Positions 13,962-20,995 of a stretch of DNA of 33,382 nt are shown in pieces. A model generated the notes under the pieces. That model was not told the origin of the DNA. It did no database searches and saw nothing but the letters and a program-made list of their open reading frames with translations. Origin of the DNA: a virus; the IMG/VR virus record IMGVR_UViG_3300029787_000186, positions 1 through 33,382 of that record; one strand, given 5' to 3'. Numbering within the stretch: position 1 is the first letter of the stretch; every line of letters starts with the position of its first letter. A program made the translations under genes and the position numbers.

Positions 13962-14957
13962 TTACGATATAGTAATACTTATAATGTTGTCAGTTTCACT
14001 AGCTGCAAATGCTCTAAATGGAATATTTTGCATCATGTAATCGCCATTTTCTGGCTGAGAATTATCTATCATTGCATCGGGAATTGATATTGTAAATCCG
14101 CTTGATTCAGCTATTTCAATAGCAGTTCCTGCGCTATCGCCTTTTAATTGAACTGCTATGTCTTGAATAGTATCATCACGCTTTGCCATTAAACTACCAG
14201 TGACTTCGTATGGTCCAGTTTGACAATATCCATATGGATTATAATCGGTAGTATCAATGTAGCCAACTCTGGCAAGCGGCCTAGCAATCGTTATTTCCCA
14301 AGAATTTAAAACAAGTGGTTGCGCTCCATCTGCATTTGTTATTTTAGAGCTATTAAGTGAAAAAATATTTTTAGGTGTTGCAGTATCTAAAGTTTCACTG
14401 CTTGCAGCTAATGTATTTTCTACTGGACGATAGCCAGTAACAAATGTTGATTCTACAACCATTTCTCCACCATTAGTGCCAATGTCTTCACGCATTGTCA
14501 TTGAGGTGCAAAAACATCCTACCATGACTGAACTAATATTAGTTGCATCTGAACCACCGTTTTTAAATAGTAAAGTAACGGCATTAACTGTATTAGTATT
14601 GTGCTTCATTGTACCAGTAGATGATGCAGGAGTCAATGCTGCAGCACTTGTACCATCACCAAATAAAGGTAAACAAGACTTTAGAACCGCAGTAGGTGTG
14701 CCACGCATTGTCAAGGTCACTTCATACATCTGCGTATCTGGTCTATGGTGTCCTTGAGATTCCAACTGACCATAAATACCACTTTTGTTAGGCGCTACGT
14801 CTATAGTTGCACCTGCGTGTTGTATGTTAAAATCTGTTACTTGTAAAAAATTCCAGGTATCGCCCGCAGCGTGTGACGTACCTAAAGCAACATTACTACC
14901 TTTACTACCGATAGCAACAGATATATCCGATCTAGATTGAAAATTAGTTTCAGCCAT
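13962..14957 (-). CDS. Major tail tube protein, 331 aa
   Basis: Placed between the tail-completion gene and the tail chaperones, where siphoviruses encode the tube subunit. The N-terminus (SDISVAIGSKGSNVALGTS) and the segment TWNFLQVTDFNIQHAGATIDVAPNKSG look like tube proteins of this fold. The remainder is strand-rich with Ser/Thr-rich loops, and the end (PFRAFAASETDNIISITIS) is a typical final beta strand. Its length is within the range for tubes with an added surface domain. The ATG overlaps the stop of the small upstream gene (TAATG). Confidence 0.82.
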   Translation of the reverse strand: MAETNFQSRSDISVAIGSKGSNVALGTSHAAGDTWNFLQVTDFNIQHAGATIDVAPNKSGIYGQLESQGHHRPDTQMYEVTLTMRGTPTAVLKSCLPLFGDGTSAAALTPASSTGTMKHNTNTVNAVTLLFKNGGSDATNISSVMVGCFCTSMTMREDIGTNGGEMVVESTFVTGYRPVENTLAASSETLDTATPKNIFSLNSSKITNADGAQPLVLNSWEITIARPLARVGYIDTTDYNPYGYCQTGPYEVTGSLMAKRDDTIQDIAVQLKGDSAGTAIEIAESSGFTISIPDAMIDNSQPENGDYMMQNIPFRAFAASETDNIISITIS

Positions 14958-15133
14958 TATTTAGTTTCCTTTTTAATTATCGGTTCTAAATGCTTTTCTA
15001 AGTCTTTAGGCACTTCAGTTACCTCAACTGACTCACCACTGAGCAAAATCTTATGTTTGTTTTTACTCCAGTATGCACAAAAATTCTTTTCATCTGAAAG
15101 TTTAAAATAACTTTCTTTTGCTTTATATCTCAC
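14957..15133 (-). CDS. Hypothetical small tail-region protein, 58 aa
   Basis: A short gene starting with GTG at 15131-15133, overlapping the upstream stop as GTGA, and ending in TAATG with the major tail gene. It encodes MRYKAKESYFKLSDEKNFCAYW, then SKNKHKILLSGESVEVTEVPKDLEK and a Lys/Glu-rich end. The perfect start/stop overlaps on both sides make it convincing. No family is recognised; small ORFs at this place can encode tail accessory proteins. Confidence 0.75.
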   Translation of the reverse strand: MRYKAKESYFKLSDEKNFCAYWSKNKHKILLSGESVEVTEVPKDLEKHLEPIIKKETK

Positions 15134-15567
15134 GATACGATCTCCATAACTTTAAAACTTGCTTCTATGTTTGCTTCAAGTAAGTTGCTATCGTCATCAT
15201 TGCGTAAATATTCTATGTTGTTTACCATAGCATTATGCCACTGGCGCTCACTTGAAACTGTATAATTTTCATTGTTTTTTATCAATCTTTTTATTCTTTC
15301 AGCAACTAAACTTACTTGCTTAATACTATTTTTTGTGTAGTTACCACCAAAATCAATTTGATAATTGATGTTAATTGTATACTCACGAACCGATCCAGTA
15401 GTCAGTTGACTATCTAATGAATCTGATACTGGAGTTACCAAAAAACTTTGGTTTGGCCTATCTGATGTGTCATCATAAAGAATCGCTATGTTAAACTCAT
15501 CAGCAAGTATCGTATGCAAATTGTCAATAACTTTTTCGTAGATGACATTAGTATAAGTAATAGCCAT
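15130..15567 (-). CDS. Probable tail completion (terminator) protein, 145 aa
   Basis: The beginning ITYTNVIYEKVIDNLHTILADEF and the later INYQIDFGGNYTKNSIKQVSLVAERIKRLI look like tail terminator proteins, which cap the tube and join it to the head. Its place, after the head-tail connector and before the major tail gene, fits that function. The typical size is 130-150 residues. Identification is from gene order and general appearance, not from a named motif. Confidence 0.7.
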   Translation of the reverse strand: MAITYTNVIYEKVIDNLHTILADEFNIAILYDDTSDRPNQSFLVTPVSDSLDSQLTTGSVREYTININYQIDFGGNYTKNSIKQVSLVAERIKRLIKNNENYTVSSERQWHNAMVNNIEYLRNDDDSNLLEANIEASFKVMEIVS

Positions 15568-15591
15568 CTACTTAAACCTTAATAGATGACA

Positions 15592-16572
15592 TCATCGGTA
15601 TATTTGACCAGACTTAACGCTACCTATTGGTATGGTGTCAGATTGAAAGATCACTGACCATTCATCATTGAGTGTATACACTCCCGCCTGGAATCTGATT
15701 TCAGCTCCATAAGCTAGTTCTTGGTAGTCTCCATTAATAACTTCACCATCAATACTCTTATTCATGCGCAAGCCATCTTCATTTTTTATATATACATCAT
15801 ACTTAACTGTACTTGTGGTCCCAGGCGAAAATGTGCCTGCATTGCTGATAACGACTCGCACTTCATCGTATGATACGCTAGGCGGTTGATTTATCATTAT
15901 ATCTTCTATGTAACCAGTAGTAGATCCATTAATAGAAATCTCTGATATAATACCAGATTCTGATCTAAACGATGTTTCATTGGCCATCACATATTCTTTG
16001 CGCTTTAGCTTATCTAATAGTCCAGTGCCTTCCTCATTAGTTGCCATTGCTTCTATCTCTGCTGCGCGCTCTGGATCTTGACTGCGCACCAGGTCAGCGC
16101 AGGCAAGTATTGCATTAATTCTTATTACGATAAAATCATATTCGCGATCAGCAGCGCCTTGATAATTGGAATTGCCACGCTTGTATACTGGTCTATTAAG
16201 ATAGCTACGCATCCGATCTGCTTGTTCTTTACATACTGTAGTCTTTAAACTATCCCAATCTTGACCGGCTTCAAAAACTTTTGCATTTAATGCACTTACG
16301 CTTGATGATGCTAAAAAGTATTGTACAGAATCAGTGCTAGAACTGTAATTTGCTTCGTTATCTGCGTTAGGAGTATCTGTCACCATACTTGCTTCAATTT
16401 GGTCAACGAACAACTGGGAAATGCTTCCAGTGCCACTTAGCTGATACAAATTTGACGTGTCTGTTGTAAACCAACTGGATGGTAAAATGCGCTTACGATC
16501 ATAGCGATCTATGTCACTTACAATTGCTTGTAAGTCAGTAGTGTTGTTACAAAATGCAGTATAATAACTCAT
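15592..16572 (-). CDS. Probable head-tail connector/virion protein, 326 aa
   Basis: The N-terminal 200 residues are mainly helical with MSYYTAFCNNTTDLQAIVSDIDRYDRKRIL at the start. This resembles adaptor proteins of the head-tail interface, including DWDSLKTTVCKEQADRMRSYLNRPVYKR and a later REYDFIVIRINAILACADLVR. From about residue 215 a strand-rich domain begins (TGYIEDIMINQPPSVSYDEVRVVISNAG), so it appears to be a two-domain or fused protein. It sits between the lysis genes and the tail completion gene. Its start makes an ATGA overlap with the small gene upstream. Function inferred mainly from position. Confidence 0.6.
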   Translation of the reverse strand: MSYYTAFCNNTTDLQAIVSDIDRYDRKRILPSSWFTTDTSNLYQLSGTGSISQLFVDQIEASMVTDTPNADNEANYSSSTDSVQYFLASSSVSALNAKVFEAGQDWDSLKTTVCKEQADRMRSYLNRPVYKRGNSNYQGAADREYDFIVIRINAILACADLVRSQDPERAAEIEAMATNEEGTGLLDKLKRKEYVMANETSFRSESGIISEISINGSTTGYIEDIMINQPPSVSYDEVRVVISNAGTFSPGTTSTVKYDVYIKNEDGLRMNKSIDGEVINGDYQELAYGAEIRFQAGVYTLNDEWSVIFQSDTIPIGSVKSGQIYR

Positions 16573-16757
16573 GCGAATGCTAACTCTCTATTATTAGGTA
16601 AAATGGTGACATCGGGTATCGGTGTTGACATAATAATTTCCATCATGATATACAATATTAGTTTATGATTCATTTTACGAGAATCTAAATCTTGACACAT
16701 AAGTTGCAGTGTTTCCATAACGCGTATAAGATTATCTATTTTTTGTGAATCATCCAT
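16569..16757 (-). CDS. Hypothetical protein, 62 aa
   Basis: A small protein, MDDSQKIDNLIRVMETLQLMCQDLDS..., mostly helical, with a weakly hydrophobic middle (LILYIMMEIIM) that may be a membrane or coiled-coil segment. It overlaps the endolysin gene end by eight bases and the connector gene start by four bases (ATGA), so it is probably translated. Not recognised. Confidence 0.6.
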   Translation of the reverse strand: MDDSQKIDNLIRVMETLQLMCQDLDSRKMNHKLILYIMMEIIMSTPIPDVTILPNNRELAFA

Positions 16758-17238
16758 ATTTATTAACTATTTCTATAAAATGTTTTTCGGTTCCCGCACC
16801 TTTGGCAGTGTTATAAAACTTCTTCCATTGTCGTGCTTGTTCTTTCAAAGTCTTTGGTAAAGGCTCTTTCACGCGTCTCCAATGCATCCGACACATAAGA
16901 ATTTGCGCTGCAATGTTTGTCGTGAGAATAAACTTCCAGTCAGCATCTTTTGGATCGGTAAAATACTTTAAGTCAACATTACTGGCGCGACTTACATCTT
17001 TCATTAATTTTGGCCTGTAGAATAAATAATTCTTAATACAATCAACGCTTGTCCAAGGTTCTATTTGGAAAAAACCACGCGCAATATTTGAGCCACCAAT
17101 TTGCATCAGATACACATATTTTGACTCAACTAAGCCAGTGTTGTAAACCAAATCAATTGCATCTGGTGTTGCGTATTTGTCACCTAGTTTTTGTAAAACC
17201 TCAGTGATGATGCGCTTCATTTGTTTCTTATCTACCAT
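16750..17238 (-). CDS. Peptidoglycan-degrading lysozyme/lytic transglycosylase-like endolysin, 162 aa
   Basis: A muramidase-like protein. The core has VYNTGLVESKYVYLMQIGGSNIARGFFQIEPWTSVDCIKNYL, in which the Glu of VESKY is a good catalytic candidate and ARGFFQIEP resembles the GxxQ part of lysozyme-like folds. WRRVKEPLPKT and a C-terminal helix follow. I chose ATG at 17236-17238, four bases after the stop of the upstream gene. The frame is open to 17415, and the extension encodes a strongly hydrophobic stretch, but it overlaps a well-formed gene by 173 bases and probably is not used. It acts on the cell wall at lysis, after the membrane proteins encoded upstream. Confidence 0.82.
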   Translation of the reverse strand: MVDKKQMKRIITEVLQKLGDKYATPDAIDLVYNTGLVESKYVYLMQIGGSNIARGFFQIEPWTSVDCIKNYLFYRPKLMKDVSRASNVDLKYFTDPKDADWKFILTTNIAAQILMCRMHWRRVKEPLPKTLKEQARQWKKFYNTAKGAGTEKHFIEIVNKYG

Positions 17239-17242
17239 TTTT

Positions 17243-17488
17243 TTACCATGCTTTACAAGACCAATATCGTGCAGTAAGTTTATTTGTAGCGGTATCACAT
17301 CTATGTCTTGCCCGAAATGATCTACGTCTTGCCGGGTTGTTTTTGCGTATACGCATATTAGGATCACCGAAACGCACCAAACGCACAGTACCATTTTGCT
17401 TTGCCAGTACCGCAAACTTTTTGGATTTACCTGGTGTGCGCTTTGGTTTATTGTATTTTGAAAAACGCTCTCCTCTATAGGTGATCAT
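17243..17488 (-). CDS. Small basic conserved phage protein, 81 aa
   Basis: A strongly basic protein of a family I recognise from many marine and proteobacterial phages: it starts MITYRGERFSKYNKPKRTPG, continues with KFAVLAKQNGTVRLVRFGDPNM and ends RRRSFRARHRCDTATNKLTARYWSCKAW. Its function is not established; some members are annotated as DUF6321. I chose ATG at 17486-17488, two bases after the stop of the upstream membrane protein. An ATG 17 codons earlier would overlap that gene. It is a short, dense charge-rich fold with a conserved C-terminal ARYW motif. Confidence 0.78.
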   Translation of the reverse strand: MITYRGERFSKYNKPKRTPGKSKKFAVLAKQNGTVRLVRFGDPNMRIRKNNPARRRSFRARHRCDTATNKLTARYWSCKAW

Positions 17489-17490
17489 TT

Positions 17491-17724
17491 TTAGAACTTC
17501 CAGACCAATCGTACGCACGCCATAACAACGTCCATACATTCCTTGGCAATCGCTTCGCGCTCTTTCTCGGTGATTTTGCCATCTTTACTTGCGCGGTGAT
17601 ATGTCCTTGCTACGTCTTTCAGCTCTTTAATTACTAAACGATACTTAGTAGCTACCATTGTACCCATTACTGTAAATAATAACACTAACATATATGCAAA
17701 ATTGGTTGCGTTTATCCAATCCAT
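17491..17724 (-). CDS. Single-TM small protein, holin-like, 77 aa
   Basis: One N-terminal membrane segment (FAYMLVLLFTVMGTMVA, about residues 9-25) followed by a charged helical tail, VIKELKDVARTYHRASKDGKITEKEREAIAKECMDVV. Similar proteins with KxGKIT-EKE repeats occur in phage lysis regions. It lies directly before the endolysin area, with other single-TM genes upstream, so a holin or spanin-related job is likely. It may alternatively be a virion assembly membrane protein. Confidence 0.7.
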   Translation of the reverse strand: MDWINATNFAYMLVLLFTVMGTMVATKYRLVIKELKDVARTYHRASKDGKITEKEREAIAKECMDVVMACVRLVWKF

Positions 17725-17725
17725 T

Positions 17726-17818
17726 CTATTTTCTCCTAATTGACTTTTTAGTCATTTTCTTTTTCTTTTTCTTCGGACGGCCACGCTTAGTGCCGTATGT
17801 TCCAGGTCCTTTTGGCAT
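17726..17818 (-). CDS. Tiny basic peptide with AT-hook-like core, 30 aa
   Basis: Encodes MPKGPGTYGTKRGRPKKKKK with a Lys-rich tail ending KSIRRK. The G-T-Y-G then K-x-GRPKKK pattern is a conserved micro-ORF in many phages; RGRPKKK also matches a minimal AT-hook, which contacts the DNA minor groove. Its ATG overlaps the upstream stop (TAATG), and the next gene begins one base after its stop. Function unknown. Confidence 0.75.
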   Translation of the reverse strand: MPKGPGTYGTKRGRPKKKKKKMTKKSIRRK

Positions 17819-17949
17819 TACTTGCTCCTTTTTCTAATTTTCTTAATTTTCCCGCTTGCAGTCCTAGCATATCTAAATTGTTTAGTTTCTCTAATTAACG
17901 TACCGTAGTAGCGCTTACCTCCAAACATCCAACTAACTCTTTTAGCCAT
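17818..17949 (-). CDS. Tiny basic protein, 43 aa
   Basis: Encodes MAKRVSWMFGGKRYYGTLIR followed by ETKQFRYARTASGKIKKIRKRSK. It is very basic with no cysteines or membrane segment, possibly nucleic-acid binding. Both ends overlap neighbouring genes as TAATG, strongly suggesting a real gene. Not recognised. Confidence 0.7.
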   Translation of the reverse strand: MAKRVSWMFGGKRYYGTLIRETKQFRYARTASGKIKKIRKRSK

Positions 17950-18164
17950 TACTGCGACTCCTTTAATATTTGTTTAATTTCACTAAGATCTCTCTTAATG
18001 TACTCAAACTGAACATCAACAACTTTTTGATCAGCTTTATATTCTAAATCTTGCTCTAGCTGCGCAGTCTTTTCATTCATAGTTCCCCAACCTAGCGCCA
18101 GTGAGAAACCTAGCATTGCGATGGTAATAATGTTTCCAATTGATATACCGCCTTGGATCTTCAT
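17949..18164 (-). CDS. Single-TM plus coiled-coil protein, 71 aa
   Basis: A membrane segment (IGNIITIAMLGFSLALGWG, about residues 9-27) followed by a coiled coil (EKTAQLEQDLEYKADQKVVDVQFEYIKRDLSEIKQILKE). This layout occurs in spanins and some holin-associated proteins. It is the third of three consecutive genes with this layout, followed by the endolysin region. Its ATG starts immediately after the stop codon of the previous gene. Confidence 0.7.
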   Translation of the reverse strand: MKIQGGISIGNIITIAMLGFSLALGWGTMNEKTAQLEQDLEYKADQKVVDVQFEYIKRDLSEIKQILKESQ

Positions 18165-18485
18165 TTAGTGTCTACCATTTATTCGACTGACAGAGCCTTT
18201 CACTTCAGCAATATCCTGGCTAAGTTCATTTAATTCTTTTGTAATTGCTTCTCGGTGTGATTGACTGGTGCGATCACTAACATTAAATCTATCCACTACT
18301 TTAATAGTCATTCCTTGAGTGTTACTCATTTCAGTAGATAGCTTCATTAAATCTTGTTTAATACGCTCTAGGTCTTCATTTTGAGCAGATTGAGAACGAA
18401 TCAAGTTGACTATCATATAACCAAAAAAAACGGCAGTTAAACCCGCAAATCCAAGTTCAGTGTATTGTGATGCAAGCGCTTCCAT
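18165..18485 (-). CDS. Single-TM plus coiled-coil protein, 106 aa
   Basis: An N-terminal membrane segment (LGFAGLTAVFFGYMIVNLI, residues 11-29) precedes a long charged helical region with heptad-like leucines (NEDLERIKQDLMKLSTEM, then ITKELNELSQDIAEVKGSV). Probably anchored in the inner membrane with the helix exposed. The position before the endolysin suggests a lysis (holin or spanin) role. It touches its neighbours end to end, so all three TM/coiled-coil genes are one translational unit. Confidence 0.7.
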   Translation of the reverse strand: MEALASQYTELGFAGLTAVFFGYMIVNLIRSQSAQNEDLERIKQDLMKLSTEMSNTQGMTIKVVDRFNVSDRTSQSHREAITKELNELSQDIAEVKGSVSRINGRH

Positions 18486-18766
18486 TACTTTTTTCTCTTA
18501 AATGGATTTATGGAAAACTCTTGATACCATTTCTTCAGCTCCTCTACTTCTGCGTCGTGCAAACTTTGTAATTCATCAATGCGCTCATCAAAATGTTTTG
18601 CTTGTGCTTCCAGGTGATCTATTCTTGTCACTAGCGTGTGATATGTGTACACAATCGCACCCACAACCGCAATTACATTTACAAGGAAGCGAATATTGAT
18701 TGTCACACTCATTTGATCCGACCACGTTGTCGCTGAGATTGAACGAGCGTCTTTTATTTCTGTCAT
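18485..18766 (-). CDS. Single-TM plus coiled-coil protein, 93 aa
   Basis: An internal membrane segment (FLVNVIAVVGAIVYTYHTLV, about 27-46) is followed by a coiled coil (TRIDHLEAQAKHFDERIDELQSLHDAEVEELKKWYQEF) and a basic end KRKK. This is the first member of the three-gene TM/coiled-coil series. Its ATG at 18764-18766 follows immediately the stop of the tiny membrane peptide gene. Lysis or membrane-associated function inferred. Confidence 0.7.
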   Translation of the reverse strand: MTEIKDARSISATTWSDQMSVTINIRFLVNVIAVVGAIVYTYHTLVTRIDHLEAQAKHFDERIDELQSLHDAEVEELKKWYQEFSINPFKRKK

Positions 18767-18856
18767 TTATACTATTAGCCATCTAATTATATACATAAAT
18801 AAAAAAATTACACCTACAAGACCTACAAAAAAGTAAAAATCATTATCTTCGTACAC
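18767..18856 (-). CDS. Tiny membrane peptide, 29 aa
   Basis: A short frame starting with GTG (18854-18856) encodes a peptide that is nearly all membrane segment: after four charged or polar residues (YEDND) it runs FYFFVGLVGVIFLFMYIIRW. A good Shine-Dalgarno, GAGGAAG, lies about six bases upstream inside the end of the previous gene, and the stop directly touches the next ATG. These features make this small ORF credible. It could be a holin accessory or a small toxin-like peptide. Confidence 0.6.
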   Translation of the reverse strand: MYEDNDFYFFVGLVGVIFLFMYIIRWLIV

Positions 18857-19136
18857 TCTTTACTTCCTCATATGTATGATGATAATAACACCAGTTAGTG
18901 CCGTCATAAAGTTTAGTATACCAATGGACCGTGCTATCCTGGTCATAGATTTCATTAAAGATTGTAGAATAGTGAGTAGAGTCTAAATGAACTGGATAGC
19001 TAGTGGTTGCTAACGCTTGGCATCCAATAAAAATGCGTAGCGCAATGATGCAGGCAATATTTAAAAATATTGCTTCTACATAGCTATTTTGTGTCAGATT
19101 TCTGATCTTTTTCTTTAATTGCATTCTCATATCCAT
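18843..19136 (-). CDS. Hypothetical protein with N-terminal hydrophobic segment, up to 97 aa
   Basis: A basic N-terminus (MQLKKKIRNLTQNS) leads to a hydrophobic stretch (AIFLNIACIIALRIFIGC) like a signal or membrane segment, with a weak lipobox-like IGC. The rest is polar and rich in aromatic residues (VHWYTKLYDGTNWCYYHHTYEEV), apparently a secreted domain. Starts are possible at 19136 or 19124. It overlaps the small coiled-coil gene upstream by 41-53 bases in a different frame, a layout reminiscent of Rz/Rz1 but not proven. Function unknown. Confidence 0.55.
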   Translation of the reverse strand: MDMRMQLKKKIRNLTQNSYVEAIFLNIACIIALRIFIGCQALATTSYPVHLDSTHYSTIFNEIYDQDSTVHWYTKLYDGTNWCYYHHTYEEVKSVRR

Positions 19137-19221
19137 TTATTAGAAACTGAACCTCACTTACCTCTCTTTGTAGTAAAGCAAGTCTAGCTTTTAGCTCTTT
19201 TATTCGATCTTGTTCGTTCAT
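19084..19221 (-). CDS. Small coiled-coil protein, 45 aa
   Basis: Encodes MNEQDRIKELKARLALLQRE and continues VSEVQFLINGYENAIKEKDQKSDTK, a single amphipathic helix. Its ATG overlaps the stop of the preceding gene (TAATG), and its end overlaps the next gene. Small coiled-coil ORFs of this kind are common before lysis genes. Function not known. Confidence 0.62.
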   Translation of the reverse strand: MNEQDRIKELKARLALLQREVSEVQFLINGYENAIKEKDQKSDTK

Positions 19222-19457
19222 TAAGATTTAGAATCTTCGTATGCTTTTTTAACTGCATCTGTCCAAAAAGAATTAGCCAATGCTTTGACTTCGTCAGACT
19301 CGTTAGAAATATCAGCATCTGGCATAAATGAACTACGATGATATGAGTATGATAGTTCCTTACCATTTTCTACAATCGCAGTTTTCATACGTTGCTGAAT
19401 ACATTTAAACTCACCACGAACTTCATAATCGTATGTTACTTTTTTTTCTAAAGCCAT
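19221..19457 (-). CDS. Conserved small phage protein, 78 aa
   Basis: A short protein (MALEKKVTYDYEVRGEFKCI, then MPDADISNESDEVKALANSFWTDAVKKAY) that resembles a small family found near tail-fibre genes of marine phages, where the pattern of IS-E-x-EVxAxAxxxWT is recognisable. Start ATG has AAGGAG (in TAAGGAGTCAAAA) nearby. It lies right after the fibre-like gene. Function unknown. Confidence 0.68.
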   Translation of the reverse strand: MALEKKVTYDYEVRGEFKCIQQRMKTAIVENGKELSYSYHRSSFMPDADISNESDEVKALANSFWTDAVKKAYEDSKS

Positions 19458-19506
19458 TTTTGACTCCTTATTGTTATTTGTTCCATTTAATTAGTCCAAT
19501 TAAAAT

Positions 19507-20406
19507 TTACGTAAAATATGTTCCGACAATTTGGAAACCACAATCAGACGCATTAAACGCATCGTTAGTACATACAATCCTTGTTCCATCATCAGCAGCA
19601 AAATTCATAGAAAATTGTGTTACACCTGTGGAAAGACCAAAATTCAGATGCCCGACTCCATTGTAATCAATCTTTTCTGTCTGTACTAAAAACGCACCAC
19701 CACTTCTACCTGAAGTAGAACTAGATGTAAAAGGTAAACCAGCTAAAGCAGTAGAAGAACTTCCAGTTGAGCCTATGGATTGCATTGATATTGAGAAATT
19801 GACACAATTGCCTATCTTAGTATAGAACCCAGTCGCTGTTAAACTACCTCCAGCTTCATTAATAGTTGGAGTAAATGTGCCTTCCTCATATTCATCTAAA
19901 ACCTGTGCATCTGAGCTAGCGTTCTGAGTGTCTGGAAATTTTATTTGACCAAATGCTAATGTTAATACTCCATCAGTATTTATGCTCATTTTTTCACTTG
20001 TTGATCCGCCAGTTCTTGTCTTAAATATTAATGTACCTTCATTTACTCCGCTTGATGATACTCCAGTAATTTGAGCAAATGTTTGTAAACTCCCCCCGGT
20101 CTGATTTCCTTGAAAATACATTGACGGGCCAGTTCCAGCTAAAAAAGAACTTGTATCTTGTAAAACTAATGCAGTTGTATCTCCCGCAACTCTTACTTCA
20201 TCTTTAAAAATATGAACATCTGATGTTGGTTGACCACCTATACCAATTCTATCTGTGTTTAAATACAAGGGAGATGCAGTACCATCTCCATCAACTACTT
20301 GAATGGCATTACTACCATTACCAGCCACAAGGCTATCTGTGTTTCCACTTAATTTTAAAAGTGATGTATAGCTACTTGCTATACTTGCTCCTGTTAAACT
20401 TGCCAT
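19507..20406 (-). CDS. Tail fibre/appendage-like protein, 299 aa
   Basis: A Ser/Thr/Gly-rich protein with the beta-helix-like repeat pattern seen in marine phage fibres: AGNGSNAIQVVDGDGTASPL, YLNTDRIGIGGQPTSDVHIF, KMSINTDGVLTLAFGQIKFP, and then a C-terminal domain of short strands (EEGTFTPTINEAGGSLTATGFYTKIGNCVNF) common in phage tail-fibre ends. It is located between head genes and lysis genes rather than beside the tail genes, which is unusual but seen in some marine siphoviruses. It could be a receptor-binding protein or a capsid decoration fibre. ATG preceded by AAAGGAG. Confidence 0.72.
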   Translation of the reverse strand: MASLTGASIASSYTSLLKLSGNTDSLVAGNGSNAIQVVDGDGTASPLYLNTDRIGIGGQPTSDVHIFKDEVRVAGDTTALVLQDTSSFLAGTGPSMYFQGNQTGGSLQTFAQITGVSSSGVNEGTLIFKTRTGGSTSEKMSINTDGVLTLAFGQIKFPDTQNASSDAQVLDEYEEGTFTPTINEAGGSLTATGFYTKIGNCVNFSISMQSIGSTGSSSTALAGLPFTSSSTSGRSGGAFLVQTEKIDYNGVGHLNFGLSTGVTQFSMNFAADDGTRIVCTNDAFNASDCGFQIVGTYFT

Positions 20407-20433
20407 AATTAACTCCTTTCCATGAGTTAGTTT

Positions 20434-20449
20434 GCGTGGCCTACCACGC
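20434..20449 (-). repeat. Short perfect hairpin between fibre-like and upstream genes
   Basis: GCGTGG (20434-20439) and CCACGC (20444-20449) form a six-bp stem with a four-base loop. In the minus-strand transcript it is followed by AAACTAAC rather than a U-run, so it is not a canonical terminator. It may be an RNA-processing or partial-termination element just before the fibre-like gene. Confidence 0.5.
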
Positions 20450-20457
20450 GGTTATTA

Positions 20458-20790
20458 TTAATCTATTAACGAATACTTTCGATCTTCGTCCTCGAATTTT
20501 ATTAAAATTTCATTCCAATTTGATCCGCTTACATACTCAGACATCGTAGAAGTCATGCTAGTTGCCGACTCACCTACCATGTCTGAAAATGCAAGTTTAA
20601 GTGCGCCATTAATTGACACATCGCTACCACCTTGCTCCACCGCCCATGCTTTTAACATTTTACCCAATCCACCAGAGTAACCTGCTGCAGTTAAACCTGC
20701 ACGCATAGCATCATTAAAATTCTTTGCATCTGTAGTACCGGCTATATCTAGCCAGTATTCTTTAAAAGAATCATTGATGCTTTTAGCCAT
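20458..20790 (-). CDS. Hypothetical head-region protein, 110 aa
   Basis: Not recognised. A mixed helical protein (SINDSFKEYWLDIAGTTDAK, then FNDAMRAGLTAAGYSGGLGKM, then a middle LKAWAVEQGGSDVSINGALKLAF) with no membrane segment. It starts in a TAATG overlap with the small gene upstream and lies two genes after the capsid gene, so it may be a virion accessory or decoration protein. Confidence that it is a gene is good; the function is open. Confidence 0.68.
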   Translation of the reverse strand: MAKSINDSFKEYWLDIAGTTDAKNFNDAMRAGLTAAGYSGGLGKMLKAWAVEQGGSDVSINGALKLAFSDMVGESATSMTSTMSEYVSGSNWNEILIKFEDEDRKYSLID

Positions 20791-20939
20791 TACTTATCTT
20801 CTTTCTTCTTAGGTTTTGGTTTCGGTTTCGGCTTACCATTTATATCACACTCAATAAATCGTTCTTCAAAACTATCAATGTCGTGTGTCTTTGAATCGTA
20901 TGTAACGATTCTACCATTTGGTTTTTTAAAGTATCTCAT
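20790..20939 (-). CDS. Small conserved phage protein with KP-repeat tail, 49 aa
   Basis: Encodes MRYFKKPNGRIVTYDSKTHD, then IDSFEERFIECDINGKPKPK and a Lys/Pro-rich basic end. The pattern MRYFKKPxGxxxxYDxKTHD occurs in small ORFs next to marine phage capsid genes. The KP repeat is a low-complexity basic tail. The gene overlaps its neighbour as TAATG. Function unknown. Confidence 0.72.
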   Translation of the reverse strand: MRYFKKPNGRIVTYDSKTHDIDSFEERFIECDINGKPKPKPKPKKKEDK

Positions 20940-20953
20940 TTATTCCTCTATTT

Positions 20954-20978
20954 CCTGGGGACCATAACGATCCCCAGG
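20954..20978 (-). repeat. Stable hairpin just after the capsid gene
   Basis: CCTGGGGA (20954-20961) and TCCCCAGG (20971-20978) form a perfect eight-bp GC-rich stem with a nine-base loop in the 56-base gap between the capsid gene and the next gene. No U-run follows, so it is not an obvious terminator. It may protect the 3' end of the capsid message or reduce read-through, raising capsid output relative to its neighbours. Confidence 0.6.
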
Positions 20979-20995
20979 ATAGTAGTGATGTTTCT

